Below are positions 34,567 to 43,673 of a DNA stretch of 64,000 bases, piece after piece. The translations under genes were made by a program, and so were the position numbers. This DNA is from Acinetobacter johnsonii CIP 64.6. GTDB taxonomy: Bacteria; Pseudomonadota; Gammaproteobacteria; Pseudomonadales; Moraxellaceae. The stretch's first letter is position 1. Each line of letters opens with the position of its first letter. The DNA lies in the NCBI RefSeq assembly GCF_000368045.1, contig NZ_KB849235.1, positions 717,922 to 781,921 on the forward strand. The letters run 5' to 3'. The notes beneath the pieces were generated by a model. It did not search any database and was not told where the DNA came from. It worked only from the letters and a program-made list of their open reading frames with translations.

Positions 34567-35844
34567 ATGGATGCAACACCACGTTTGACCAGAGAAGACA
34601 AGCGTACCCTTGGGCTGTCATCACTCGGTGGTGCACTTGAGTTCTATGACTTTGTTATTTATGTTTTTTACGCCAAAATTATTTCTGAGCTATTCTTTCC
34701 CGCAGGGCTCAGCCCATTTTGGGCCATGCTAAATACTTACGGTATTTTTGCCGCAGGTTACTTCTTCCGTCCACTTGGCGGGGTGGTCATGGCTCACTTT
34801 GGTGACCTCATTGGTCGTAAGCGACTCTTTAGTTTGTCTATTTTACTCATGGCTTTACCCACCCTCATGATCGGGGTCATGCCAACTTTTGAAACAATTG
34901 GGTATGCTGCGCCGCTGCTTTTGCTCCTTATGCGAGTGATACAAGGCATTGCAATTGGTGGAGAAATTCCAGCGGCATGGACATTTGTTTCCGAACATGT
35001 CCCATCTGAAAAAATTGGTTTTGCCAATGGCTTGCTCACAGCAGGTTTGTCTCTCGGCATCTTGCTCGGTGCTTTAATGTCACTGTTCATTTCTCTTCAG
35101 TTTAGTGAAGCAGCTATACATGATTGGGCATGGCGTATTCCCTTTATTGTGGGCGGTATTTTTGGCTTAGTGGCCTTGTATTTACGTAGTTATTTGAAAG
35201 AAACGCCTGTATTCAAAGCCATCCAAGCACGTAAAGAGCTGTCTAAAGAAATGCCGGTGAAACAAGTCTTAGGCAGCCATAAAACCGCCGTGGTGATTGG
35301 CATGCTCTTGACCTGGTTCTTAACTGCTTGTGTGGTAGTCCTAATTTTAGCCATGCCAAACTTACTGACGGGTGCCTTTGGATTTGAACGTAGCGATGCT
35401 TTTCAAATGCAAAGTGCTGCGATCATCATGCAAATGTTGGGATGTATACTCGCTGGGACATTGGCAGATCGTTTTGGTGCAGCCAAGGTCTTGATTTTTG
35501 GCTCGCTCGGTGTCGCCGCTATCGCAACCATTTTCTATCACAGTTTAGGTGCGGTCAGTCCAACTACGGTTTTTGTACTGTATATGCTCTTGGGATTCTT
35601 TTCAGGCACGGTTGGACTTGTGTCCTATAGCATGGTCAAGATGTTCCCTGCTCCGATCCGCTTTTCAGGCATTTCGTTTTCCTACAATGTTGCCTATGCC
35701 ATTGCAGGAGGCATCACACTGCCTTTGGTTCAATGGCTCAGCCTCTATAGCAACATTGGCGCGATGTATTATATTTGGCTGGTTTGTTTGGTTTGCTTCT
35801 TCACAGCTTTGGTTTATCGAACTCGGTTCGAGACGAAGCACTAA
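34567..35844 (+). CDS. MFS metabolite:H+ symporter
   Basis: This 425-residue, 12-helix MFS protein is of the metabolite:H+ symporter group (KgtP/ProP/ShiA-like). The family motifs are GGALEFYDFVIYVFYA, FFRPLGGVVMAHFGDLIGRKR, RVIQGIAIGGEIPAAWTFVSEH and, in the second half, AGTLADRFGAAKV. The N-terminal FYDFVIY motif is typical of the subgroup. The likely cargo is an organic or dicarboxylic acid, but no residue pins it down. It stands alone between def and a terminator. The 214 bases upstream hold no clear operator. Confidence 0.88.
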   Translation: MDATPRLTREDKRTLGLSSLGGALEFYDFVIYVFYAKIISELFFPAGLSPFWAMLNTYGIFAAGYFFRPLGGVVMAHFGDLIGRKRLFSLSILLMALPTLMIGVMPTFETIGYAAPLLLLLMRVIQGIAIGGEIPAAWTFVSEHVPSEKIGFANGLLTAGLSLGILLGALMSLFISLQFSEAAIHDWAWRIPFIVGGIFGLVALYLRSYLKETPVFKAIQARKELSKEMPVKQVLGSHKTAVVIGMLLTWFLTACVVVLILAMPNLLTGAFGFERSDAFQMQSAAIIMQMLGCILAGTLADRFGAAKVLIFGSLGVAAIATIFYHSLGAVSPTTVFVLYMLLGFFSGTVGLVSYSMVKMFPAPIRFSGISFSYNVAYAIAGGITLPLVQWLSLYSNIGAMYYIWLVCLVCFFTALVYRTRFETKH

Positions 35845-35850
35845 AATGAT

Positions 35851-35880
35851 AAAACCCTTCAATCGAAGGGTTTTCTTTTT
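35851..35880. terminator. Terminator after the MHS symporter, also facing the DUF2505 gene
   Basis: AAAACCCTTC (35851-35860) pairs with GAAGGGTTTT (35865-35874), followed by C and five T residues. A-rich and T-rich flanks make it usable from both sides. Confidence 0.92.
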
Positions 35881-35915
35881 ATATAACCTAATTTGAAAAT
35901 ATGATGTCAAAACCT

Positions 35916-36425
35916 TTAGCTTAAGGTTTCTGCATGCAGATTTTGGCGCAGTTCATCTTCCACAATATCAAGCTCGATTTGGCTAAACTTACGAATTTCG
36001 CCTTCAGCATGTTTTTCTAACATACCACCAATCAATGGCACTTTTACTTTTACCGTCCACTCCAGTTGAAAGTGAATCTGCTCATCATTACCCGATACAC
36101 TACGTTGGCACACAGCTTCTAAAGGTAGATTGGGGTCTAAACGGACTTCCGAACTGAGCACAACTAAATTGCTGACGTCGGTACGTTGTAAGCGAAAGGC
36201 ATCTTTTAGAAATTTCTTCGCAATATCGGGAATATTGACATCCAAATTATACGCGCGCTTAAGGGTATAAATATCGCCGACTTTATTCGACTCCAAAATT
36301 TCCAACTTCTCACCGGGAATACGACGACAAACATTTTCATGTAAGCTGATATTGGCTGCGAGTCGACGGAAGTCATCCAACGAAACACCGTTGATGGTGG
36401 CATTGACTACAAACTGATGTGCCAT
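35916..36425 (-). CDS. DUF2505 family protein (START-like fold)
   Basis: This 169-residue soluble protein has the DUF2505 layout of alternating strands and helices: MAHQFVVNATINGVSLDDF at the start, VSNLVVLSSEVRL, then FQLEWTVKVKVPLIGGMLEKHAEGEI. It probably folds like START/polyketide-cyclase domains with a hydrophobic pocket. The ATG at 36423-36425 was chosen because AAAGGA lies 9 bases upstream; a longer frame to 36500 is open but unsupported. No operon partner is visible. Function unknown. Confidence 0.82.
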   Translation of the reverse strand: MAHQFVVNATINGVSLDDFRRLAANISLHENVCRRIPGEKLEILESNKVGDIYTLKRAYNLDVNIPDIAKKFLKDAFRLQRTDVSNLVVLSSEVRLDPNLPLEAVCQRSVSGNDEQIHFQLEWTVKVKVPLIGGMLEKHAEGEIRKFSQIELDIVEDELRQNLHAETLS

Positions 36426-36559
36426 AGCATTAAATCCTTTATTTTTTGTTTTTGTAAACATCCATGCCCTGATCAGGACTGAAAAACTGGATCTCGTCAT
36501 CCTGTAGAAGGGTCAAATATAGACGATGCTCCAGCACCGACTATACCTTGATCTAGATA

Positions 36560-36829
36560 TCAATGTGCGCCATTCTGTATGACAATATCATCTGCAATAT
36601 AAATAAAAACCACGCGCTCAAAACAAGCCAAGCGAATATCAAAATGCTCGGCCCCATCATCCAGTCCTGTAACCGCCCAACTTGCACTGCTGGGTAAGTC
36701 ATCCAGCCAAGTGGCCTGATAAAAATCCGCAACCGAAGCAAAGTCCAAATATTGCTGTGGACTTCCTTTTAACCGTTCAATGACCGACTCAAATTGAGCC
36801 AATTGTATTTGTTTAAAATCAATCAACAC
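36560..36829 (-). CDS. Uncharacterised 89-residue acidic protein after pnuC
   Basis: I do not recognise this product. It is acidic and aromatic (FYQATWLDDLPSSASWAVTG, CFERVVFIYIADDIV), with no signal or membrane helix. It starts at GTG 36829 (TTG at 36826 is an alternative), 8 bases after the pnuC stop, and GGCTGGG precedes it. The tight spacing suggests translational coupling to pnuC. It may be an NAD-salvage partner, but that is guesswork from position. Confidence 0.55.
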   Translation of the reverse strand: MLIDFKQIQLAQFESVIERLKGSPQQYLDFASVADFYQATWLDDLPSSASWAVTGLDDGAEHFDIRLACFERVVFIYIADDIVIQNGAH

Positions 36830-36837
36830 TACCCAGC

Positions 36838-37413
36838 CTATACACTTTTGAGCTGTTGTTTATGACGTACCTGAGTCCATTGCCACCAGCCAAAAGCCGC
36901 CAAGCCAACAAAGCCTGCATATAAAGCCGCGGTTAGGAACAAATCTTTATAGATAAACATACCGACATAAACAATATCGACAAATACCCACAGCACCCAT
37001 GTCGCAATATGTTTACGACTGGTCCAATAGGTCGCCAACAGACTAAACGCTGCGAGCTGCGCATCCAGTAGCGGTACAGCTGCATCGGTCAAATACTTTA
37101 AGCTCAGACCAAATATTCCGCCAGCCGTAGCGGCAAGCAGCATTTGCAAAATCACTTGCCGAGCTGTAATCGGTTCAATCCGAATATCATGATCTTGTTG
37201 TTTACCTTTGAGCCAGTGATAAAAACCGTAAAAGTTCACCACTACAAAGAAAAACTGCAAAATGGTTTCGCCATATAGCTTATAGGTATAAAACAAATAG
37301 GCATATAACAAGAAAGCAGCGAAGTTAAACCACCAACACCACATATTGCGCTTAATGGTCAACGTCACCCCAATTAAGCTAATGATGACTGCAAATATTT
37401 CAAGGCTAGACAT
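36838..37413 (-). CDS. pnuC: Nicotinamide riboside transporter PnuC
   Basis: PnuC lets nicotinamide riboside cross the inner membrane by facilitated diffusion for NAD salvage. The 191-residue, seven-helix protein shows MWCWWFNFAAFLLYAYLFY, YGETILQFFFVVVNFYGFYHWL (the conserved WxxW-rich aromatic stretch) and the C-terminal WVLWVFVDIVYVGMFIYKDLFLTAALYAGF. These are the family signatures. It is first of a probable two-gene unit with the small gene at 36560. There are 198 bases before the divergent crotonase gene. No NrtR/NadR/NiaR operator or NAD riboswitch was recognisable. Confidence 0.92.
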   Translation of the reverse strand: MSSLEIFAVIISLIGVTLTIKRNMWCWWFNFAAFLLYAYLFYTYKLYGETILQFFFVVVNFYGFYHWLKGKQQDHDIRIEPITARQVILQMLLAATAGGIFGLSLKYLTDAAVPLLDAQLAAFSLLATYWTSRKHIATWVLWVFVDIVYVGMFIYKDLFLTAALYAGFVGLAAFGWWQWTQVRHKQQLKSV

Positions 37414-37612
37414 GGTTCAACTGGTATTCAAAGAAGTGCTGCTATTATGAAAAAAAACTCAATAAAGGCAAGACAATTCCGCTCAATCTAAACGTCGCTC
37501 TTTTTTCGGGGAATCGGATCAAACTATCGAGTCACAGAATGAATACGCATAAGTTTTGACAGTTTTCTAACAATCGTTTAAAAACTTATAAAACGATGTA
37601 GGAATAATCAAA

Positions 37613-38410
37613 ATGTCAGAACAACAAGGTCGTGTCAGTCGCGAAGTTCGCGGTTCGTTATTTTTAATTGGTTTAGATCGCGCAGCCAAGCGCAATGCTT
37701 TCGATAGTCATATGATTCATGACTTATCACTGGCCCTCACCGAATATGAGGATGATCCTTCACTGCGCTGTGCCGTGATTTTTGCACACGGGGAACACTT
37801 TACAGCTGGGCTTGATTTGGTTGAGTTGCAACCCAAACTCACTGCAGGCGTTTTCGACTTTCCCGCGTCACAAATTAACCCTTGGGGCACCAGTTCAAGA
37901 CCTCGTACCAAACCCGTGGTTGTGGCACTCCAAGGCTTTTGTTTTACCGCGGGAATTGAACTGATGCTCAATGCCGATGTGGTGATTGCCGATGCCAATA
38001 CACAATTTGCCCAAATGGAAGTGCAGCGCGGTATTTTACCCTTTGGCGGTGCAACGGTTCGCTTTGTACAAGCGGCGGGTTGGAACAAGGCTATGCGCTA
38101 TCTACTCACAGGTGACAGCTTCAATGCTCAAGTAGCTTTCGATCTCAATTTAATTACCGAGGTCGTAGAAGCATCCACGCCAAATGCTGCATTAGAACGA
38201 GCATTGGCCCTTGCAGAATCAATTGCACATGCTGCTCCACTCGCCGTTCAAGCCACGCTGGCTTCTGCACAACAAGCAGTACAACATGGCGCAGACTATG
38301 CCTTTGCACATTTACAAGAGCACCTCAGCCCGCTACTCAAAACCCAAGATGTCCAAGAAGGTGTCATGGCAATGCTGCAACGCCGCCCTGCTCAGTTTAA
38401 GGGACAGTAA
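37613..38410 (+). CDS. Enoyl-CoA hydratase/isomerase (crotonase) family protein
   Basis: This 265-residue protein has the crotonase fold. The oxyanion-hole segments are visible as EHFTAGLDLVELQ and GFCFTAGIELMLNADVVIADA, with QMEVQRGILPFGGATVRF following. The usual catalytic Glu of hydratases appears changed at the second position, where Gly-Gly-Ala-Thr is seen, so the activity may be isomerase, hydrolase or dehalogenase-like rather than a standard hydratase. A GTAGGAATA ribosome-binding stretch is 8 bases before the ATG. It heads a likely unit with an alpha/beta hydrolase and a TetR regulator. The substrate is unknown. Confidence 0.85.
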   Translation: MSEQQGRVSREVRGSLFLIGLDRAAKRNAFDSHMIHDLSLALTEYEDDPSLRCAVIFAHGEHFTAGLDLVELQPKLTAGVFDFPASQINPWGTSSRPRTKPVVVALQGFCFTAGIELMLNADVVIADANTQFAQMEVQRGILPFGGATVRFVQAAGWNKAMRYLLTGDSFNAQVAFDLNLITEVVEASTPNAALERALALAESIAHAAPLAVQATLASAQQAVQHGADYAFAHLQEHLSPLLKTQDVQEGVMAMLQRRPAQFKGQ

Positions 38411-38477
38411 AGCAAGGGCAATAAAACTTAAAAGTCTGGAACCCACTTTAGTATTTAACAAAAAAGAAGAAACGATA

Positions 38478-39386
38478 ATGCAAGCCACCGCCCATTTAGA
38501 TTCGACCCCAATAGAGAAACAAACTGTAAAATTTTCAGCAACCGATGGTTATATACTTGTTGGTACACGTTATCGCTCATCTGAGCCAATCAAAGCCAAC
38601 ATCATTGTTGCCAGTGCAACAGGTGTACCACAGCAGTTCTATCGCCGCTTTGCCGAGTATGCAGTAGCTCTAGGTTATCAAGTCCTAACTTTTGATTATC
38701 GCGGTGTGGGGCTTTCTGCACCGAAACAACTCAAAGGTTTCAGCATGTCCTATTTGGACTGGGGGCAGCTAGACTTGTCGGCTGTCATTGACTCTATCCG
38801 CAAAGATGACAAACCTATTTTTGTGGTTGGACACTCTTATGGAGGCCAAGCACTCGGTTTAACCCACAACCATGACCAAGTCACTGCGATGTATTGCTTT
38901 GGCACGGGTGCGGGTTGGCATGGCTATATGCCGTTTCGGGAGAAAATGAAAGTGCATATCATGTGGAATATTATTTTCCCGCCGATGGTTGCACTAAAGG
39001 GCTATCTGCCTTGGAGCCTACTGAAAATGGGTACCGATTTACCTGTAGATGTCTACACACAGTGGCGAAAATGGTGTAAAAATCCAACCTACTTTTTTGC
39101 AGATCCCGAGCAACAACACTTACTGGAACAATATGCACAGGTTAAAACCCCAATCTATGCTGTTTCAGCACTGGATGATGACTGGGCTTTACCTAACTCA
39201 AGGCACGCATTTATGCAGCATTATCGGCATGCGAACATGCATTATCTCAATATTGAAGCCAATGACTACGGCTTGAAAGAAATTGGACACATGGGATATT
39301 TCCGCCAAGGAGCCGAAGTCATCTGGGACAATATGCTAAACACTTTCGATAGCTATTTATCATCACAAACCACTACGGAACGTTAA
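38478..39386 (+). CDS. Alpha/beta hydrolase of the serine aminopeptidase type
   Basis: This 302-residue soluble hydrolase has the nucleophile elbow GHSYGGQAL, an oxyanion-side FDYRGVGLSAPKQ, and a His in EIGHMGYF near the C-terminus. The acid is probably in SALDDDWAL. The start is the ATG at 38478 because AAGAAGAAACG precedes it. An open frame extends back to 38211 but lies inside the crotonase gene. It sits 67 bases after the crotonase gene and 6 bases before the TetR gene, so all three are likely cotranscribed. A catabolic esterase under TetR control is the likely role. Confidence 0.86.
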   Translation: MQATAHLDSTPIEKQTVKFSATDGYILVGTRYRSSEPIKANIIVASATGVPQQFYRRFAEYAVALGYQVLTFDYRGVGLSAPKQLKGFSMSYLDWGQLDLSAVIDSIRKDDKPIFVVGHSYGGQALGLTHNHDQVTAMYCFGTGAGWHGYMPFREKMKVHIMWNIIFPPMVALKGYLPWSLLKMGTDLPVDVYTQWRKWCKNPTYFFADPEQQHLLEQYAQVKTPIYAVSALDDDWALPNSRHAFMQHYRHANMHYLNIEANDYGLKEIGHMGYFRQGAEVIWDNMLNTFDSYLSSQTTTER

Positions 39387-39392
39387 AGCTCT

Positions 39393-39977
39393 ATGCGCCC
39401 ACAAAAACTGAGTAAAGAACAAATCCAGTTGCATTGCATGCAAACCTTTAAAACCCATGGTTATGCAGGCACCAGTATGGATTTACTAGCAAAGTCTTGT
39501 GGGCTCAGTAAAGCAGCATTTTATTATTATTATCCCAATAAAGAAGCTTTAGTTTTAGATATCTTGCACGTCAGCCAGCAATACTTAAACCATAAACTGT
39601 TCAGCATCTTGCGTAATACGCACTTGGAGCATTACGTTCGCTTTGAACACTTGCACCAACAAGCTGTCAGCTTTTTTAGTACGGGTGTTCAAGGCTGCTT
39701 AGTCGGGATGCTGTCTTTGGAAATCCCGCATTTATCCGAACAAATTCATCTCAAAATTCAGTCAATTTTTCAAGATTGGGAGTTGGCATTGTTGCACTAT
39801 TTTCAGCAAGTCATGCCTATCGCTCAAGCGGAGGCACTGGCTAAAATCAGTGTTGCTGATTATGAGGGCGCAATCTTAATGACACGTTTAAAACAGGATG
39901 ACTTCTATTTAACTCATGTTGCAGAGCGAATTCTTAAACAGTTATCCATAGCTGTGATGGATACTGTAGAGGCTTAA
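39393..39977 (+). CDS. TetR-family transcriptional regulator
   Basis: This 194-residue regulator has an N-terminal TetR DNA-binding domain (IQLHCMQTFKTHGYAGTSMDLLAKSCGLSKAAFYYYYPNKEALVLDILH) and a helical ligand-binding C-terminal domain with a Cys in TGVQGCLVGML. It starts 6 bases after the hydrolase stop, so it is probably autoregulated with the crotonase-hydrolase unit. No palindromic operator was found by eye upstream of 37613. The ligand is probably an acyl or aromatic compound, by analogy only. Confidence 0.9.
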   Translation: MRPQKLSKEQIQLHCMQTFKTHGYAGTSMDLLAKSCGLSKAAFYYYYPNKEALVLDILHVSQQYLNHKLFSILRNTHLEHYVRFEHLHQQAVSFFSTGVQGCLVGMLSLEIPHLSEQIHLKIQSIFQDWELALLHYFQQVMPIAQAEALAKISVADYEGAILMTRLKQDDFYLTHVAERILKQLSIAVMDTVEA

Positions 39978-39986
39978 GCGAAGAGC

Positions 39987-40463
39987 TCAATCGCGAGTAC
40001 GATGGCTTTTTTTATGCTCGCGTCCACTACGGTCGATATGCGTATAAAACATACCATAACGACTCACATAGTATTCAAGTGACTGATCATAAAAACTCCA
40101 AAAAATAGACCATTCATTAAGATCCATTTTACGGATTTGCGTCTGCGTTTTCGCAGGCATTTTGACCAATAAGGTACTTTGCATCAGCGTTGCATCTTCT
40201 TCAGCTGTAAGCAATATCGCTTGATCTAGAAACAGAGTCGCCACATCATCGAACAGCTCTTGTTCATAAGCATCAACTTCAATAACACGCTCTACCTGAG
40301 GTGCTATATTGGTATGCGTTGCCATTTGCGGAGATACTGCTTCCGATTCAACCGCTTTTTTTTGTCGCTTCAGAAAGCGCTGCTTTTTTTGAATTTTGAT
40401 TACAATAATAGATGCTGCAACCAAAGCAATGAGTATGCAAATCATCAATAAAAATGTCGCCAT
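39987..40463 (-). CDS. Single-pass membrane protein, uncharacterised, 158 residues
   Basis: The ATG at 40461-40463 begins a product with one N-terminal membrane helix (MATFLLMICILIALVAASIIVI). A strongly basic stretch follows (KIQKKQRFLKRQKKAVE), so the rest should be cytoplasmic. The C-terminal part ends RSGREHKKSHRTRD. I see no known domain. The layout recalls small membrane-anchored proteins of the Acinetobacter cell-division or envelope type, but this is no more than an impression. It converges on the TetR gene with 9 bases between the stops. Confidence 0.65.
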   Translation of the reverse strand: MATFLLMICILIALVAASIIVIKIQKKQRFLKRQKKAVESEAVSPQMATHTNIAPQVERVIEVDAYEQELFDDVATLFLDQAILLTAEEDATLMQSTLLVKMPAKTQTQIRKMDLNEWSIFWSFYDQSLEYYVSRYGMFYTHIDRSGREHKKSHRTRD

Positions 40464-40800
40464 GCTCTGCTCTCGTAACAAATATTCCCTTTTAAAATAC
40501 AGCATTATCGCTCAAATAAACACCAAATTAATTAAAACAGACTACGTATGAAATCAAATGCTCAATTCGATGACTTGTAATTGAGTATTGATTCTCAGAC
40601 CCATTCAAGTGATTCAACACATATTCGTACAAACGTGAAAGGCATCACGATATGTGATTTTTCACTCACAAAATCACTATAAAAAATAATTAACTTAGTG
40701 CGATTGAACAACAAAGTTACATCCGTACTAACAGTAATTCAATTTAATAAATATAGTCGCTAGCATGAAATAGCTGCTTCTATAGCTCTAAGAAGAAAAG
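40464..40800. other. 337-base spacer with two small hairpins
   Basis: This spacer sits between divergent genes. It contains CTCAATT/AATTGAG (40561-40585) and GTGATTTT/AAAATCAC (40654-40677). Both are perfect but without T-runs, so they may be operators. No coding frame or RNA gene seen. Confidence 0.5.
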
Positions 40801-41247
40801 ATGATACGGGCAGCCCAAATTCAGGACATTTCTGAAATTTTAGATGTCGTGCACGACAGTATTCGATCATGTATCAAAGACCATCATCGCCATGAAAGTA
40901 CGATTCAAATTTGGCTAGAAAATAAAACCCAATCCAACCTGATTATGTGGATGCACTATAACGACAGCTGGGTTTATGTACTCAATCAGCACGTAGTGGG
41001 TTTTATTATGGTCAGTGATCAAGGTCGTATTTTACTCAATTATATTTCATCCGCTGAACAACAGCGCGGTATTGGGAAAGCCTTATTAGAAACCGTTATT
41101 GAACATCTTAAACGTAAAAAAATTCACCAAATGAGTTTAGAAAGCACCCAAACAGCATGCTCTTTTTATCAAAAACATGGCTTTCAAATCCATGTCCAAG
41201 ACATTCCAAATCCCAAAATGGTGACCATGGTTAAACTCTTATCCTAA
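40801..41247 (+). CDS. GNAT-family N-acetyltransferase
   Basis: This 148-residue protein has the GNAT fold. The acetyl-CoA loop is visible as ISSAEQQRGIGKALLETVIEHL (motif A, R/Q-x-x-G-x-G/A), and the C-terminal STQTACSFYQKHGFQIH is motif B with the usual Tyr. The N-terminus (MIRAAQIQDISEILDVVHDSI) is the typical first strand and helix. AGAAGAAAAG precedes the ATG. The substrate is unknown; amines or protein N-termini are possible. It is a lone gene next to a diguanylate cyclase. Confidence 0.85.
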   Translation: MIRAAQIQDISEILDVVHDSIRSCIKDHHRHESTIQIWLENKTQSNLIMWMHYNDSWVYVLNQHVVGFIMVSDQGRILLNYISSAEQQRGIGKALLETVIEHLKRKKIHQMSLESTQTACSFYQKHGFQIHVQDIPNPKMVTMVKLLS

Positions 41248-41279
41248 GGTTTATTAACAGAAGTATGACTCAACTAAAT

Positions 41280-43154
41280 TCACTCATTTTCATAGGATTC
41301 ATTGGGCATTTTCATCTGATCACGGCCCGCTTCTTTGGCTTGATAAAGCTTTAAATCGGCCGCTTTCATAAGGTCATGAATATTGGCATAAATCGTTTCA
41401 TGATCCATCCACGACACCCCCATACTCAAAGTTACATAATCTTTGCCATCTAGGCGGTTATGATGCTCAAAGCGCGCACTACGCACTGCATCTAAAACGG
41501 TTTGCATAATCTGACTAATAATCGCAATTGGGACATTATATAAAACAATGGCAAACTCTTCCCCACCATAGCGTGCTAAGTAGGCATTATGTGGCAGTAC
41601 TGCACCAATCACTTTGACCAGATTTTGCAGAACTTCATCGCCCTTTAGGTGCCCATAGAAATCATTATAATTTTTGAAATAATCGACATCCATCATGGCA
41701 AAAACCAAAGTTGCATGACTATTTTGTTGTGTTTCAATAAAGCGCTGCTGAATTTCCTGATTCAATGCACGCCGATTATAGGCGCCTGTTAAGGCATCAA
41801 TTTGAATTTGATATTCGAGTTTTTCATTTAAGTCATGTAATTGAGAGGTGCGCTGTTGCACTTTTTGCTCTAAAGAATCATTCAATTCAATTAAATTATT
41901 ATTTAAACGTTCGGTATGGTAAGTCTGATAAGCATAGTTACGTGATTGTCGGAACATCACCAAAAGTGCATACAGACTGGTAGAGATAAAAGATAGATGA
42001 ATAGAATCAATCACATGTAGCGTTAGTAAAAAGTCATGAAGGACCGATATACACAGCAATACCACGGCGTATAAATTGATTTTCGAATATTTTTGTTTGG
42101 TCTTTAAAGTAAGGTAAAAACCATAGGCAAAATTAAGCAAAATAACAATACTGAAAAATGCGCTATAAAAAGCCAGCTGCTCAAAAACAACTTGCTCGGA
42201 TAACAAGGTAATGACGATATTCAAGGTCAAAACCAAAATGGAAACGGTATAAATCCAACGCTGTAAATAGTACTGATTGAGCAAATACATATAGCTCAAA
42301 AAAAATATGACCGCTAAATAGATAAATAAATATTCTAAACGTATGCCCCACAACCAGTTGATATCTAGGAAGGTCGTATAAGCATATGGCGCAGTAAAAA
42401 GATTATGTAAGGCAAGAAATAAAATAAAAATACCAAAAACAAAAATACTTTTACTATTCCGTTCATCTGAACCACGGAACATCGAGAACATGGTGGTGAA
42501 CATTCCTACACCAAACACCACGCCACAGATCATGGCGATACTCATCATCAGTTGCTGATAATGTCGATTAATCGTTTTAGCAATGCCAATATGCATGGGG
42601 CTTTCAAGGCCGCCGCGTAAATTGTTAAAGTTTGAGGCTTGTATACTTAAAGTAAAATAGGGGCTGTCAGGGACAAAATAAGCAATCCGCGGTGCATTTT
42701 CTGTTTGCTGTGCTCCCGCATTATCCGCGACATCCCCTAAACGAACTAAAAAATCGCCATTGAGATAAACCCGATAAGCACAATTTTGATTGGGGATATG
42801 AATGGCTAGCCTTCGGCCAATAAATTCATCCGGAATTTTGAAATGACCGACAAAAGTCCCATAACCCGTATTACTACCTGTAAGTTCTTGAAATGAAATT
42901 GGCAATTCGGTAGTTTTAGAAGGGAGTTTACGATTAGGCTGAGAAATCAGCTCTTGGTCATAATAAGACCATGTACCTTTTAAATAACTGGTGGTTTGTT
43001 CGGTGAATTGAATGTCATTGACATTTTTTTGATGCAAATAATACTGCGTGGGCTCAGCTTCATATTGTGCCCACGTCGAAGGTATCAAACTTAAAACCAA
43101 CAAACAGCTTAAAACAAACCCAAACAAAGACCATTTGCTCAATGAGCTATACAA
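41280..43154 (-). CDS. Diguanylate cyclase with 7TMR-DISM sensor
   Basis: This inner-membrane enzyme makes cyclic di-GMP from GTP in response to an outside signal. The 624 residues begin with a signal-like helix, then an extracytoplasmic beta-rich DISM-extracellular domain (to about 200). Seven helices follow (about 205-400), then a coiled-coil (LNNNLIELNDSLEQKVQQRTSQLHDLNEKLE) and a GGDEF domain. The catalytic motif reads ARYGGEEF near residue 530. The usual RxxD inhibitory site upstream of it is absent (HNAYLARYGGEEF), so product inhibition is unlikely. It stands alone. The signal is unknown, since 7TMR-DISM proteins bind carbohydrates or small molecules. Confidence 0.92.
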   Translation of the reverse strand: MYSSLSKWSLFGFVLSCLLVLSLIPSTWAQYEAEPTQYYLHQKNVNDIQFTEQTTSYLKGTWSYYDQELISQPNRKLPSKTTELPISFQELTGSNTGYGTFVGHFKIPDEFIGRRLAIHIPNQNCAYRVYLNGDFLVRLGDVADNAGAQQTENAPRIAYFVPDSPYFTLSIQASNFNNLRGGLESPMHIGIAKTINRHYQQLMMSIAMICGVVFGVGMFTTMFSMFRGSDERNSKSIFVFGIFILFLALHNLFTAPYAYTTFLDINWLWGIRLEYLFIYLAVIFFLSYMYLLNQYYLQRWIYTVSILVLTLNIVITLLSEQVVFEQLAFYSAFFSIVILLNFAYGFYLTLKTKQKYSKINLYAVVLLCISVLHDFLLTLHVIDSIHLSFISTSLYALLVMFRQSRNYAYQTYHTERLNNNLIELNDSLEQKVQQRTSQLHDLNEKLEYQIQIDALTGAYNRRALNQEIQQRFIETQQNSHATLVFAMMDVDYFKNYNDFYGHLKGDEVLQNLVKVIGAVLPHNAYLARYGGEEFAIVLYNVPIAIISQIMQTVLDAVRSARFEHHNRLDGKDYVTLSMGVSWMDHETIYANIHDLMKAADLKLYQAKEAGRDQMKMPNESYENE

Positions 43155-43285
43155 AAGCGACTCTTCCCTTAAATACGCTCTGCCTAATAATTAATCTACA
43201 AATGTTTTTCTTAAAAACCAAGTGTTTTTACAAATGAATCAAATACATCCTTGTAATTGACTCTTTTATTTATCAATATTTTTGA

Positions 43286-43624
43286 TTAATCACGTGTTTT
43301 TACATCATACAACTCAATTTCAAAAATCAAATTTGAATTGGCAGGAATAATATTACCCATTTTACGCTCACCATAAGCCAAATGTGATGGCACGATGAGT
43401 TTACGTTTACCACCCACTTTCATGCCCATAATCCCTTGGTCCCAACCTTTAATGACACGGCCTGTCCCAATCACAGTTTCAAAGTAGTTCCCGCGGTCTA
43501 AAAATGAGTCAAATTTGGTTCCATCTTCTAACCAACCCGTATAATGCGTGGTGATTAAAGCACCTTTAACCGCTTCTTTACCTTCACCGACAACCAAATC
43601 AATAATTTCTAATTCTGCGCTCAT
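43286..43624 (-). CDS. FKBP-type peptidyl-prolyl cis-trans isomerase
   Basis: This small cytoplasmic prolyl isomerase assists protein folding. The 112 residues form a single FKBP domain with GALITTHYTGWLEDGTKFDSFLDRG, VIKGWDQGIMGMKVGGKRKLIVPSHLAYGER and LIFEIELYDV, including the Trp and Tyr that line the active site. There is no signal peptide, unlike FkpA. The ATG at 43622-43624 has GGGAG 7 bases upstream. It lies after yaeQ in the same direction, 49 bases downstream, so the two may be cotranscribed. Confidence 0.93.
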   Translation of the reverse strand: MSAELEIIDLVVGEGKEAVKGALITTHYTGWLEDGTKFDSFLDRGNYFETVIGTGRVIKGWDQGIMGMKVGGKRKLIVPSHLAYGERKMGNIIPANSNLIFEIELYDVKTRD

Positions 43625-43673
43625 GTTTTCGCTCCCAACCTGTTCAATCAATAAATCTAGTTAAACTGCATGC

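Noticed and set aside
38211..38477. Extended N-terminus of the alpha/beta hydrolase
   Set aside because: It lies inside the crotonase gene in another frame, and the ATG at 38478 gives a normal family length.
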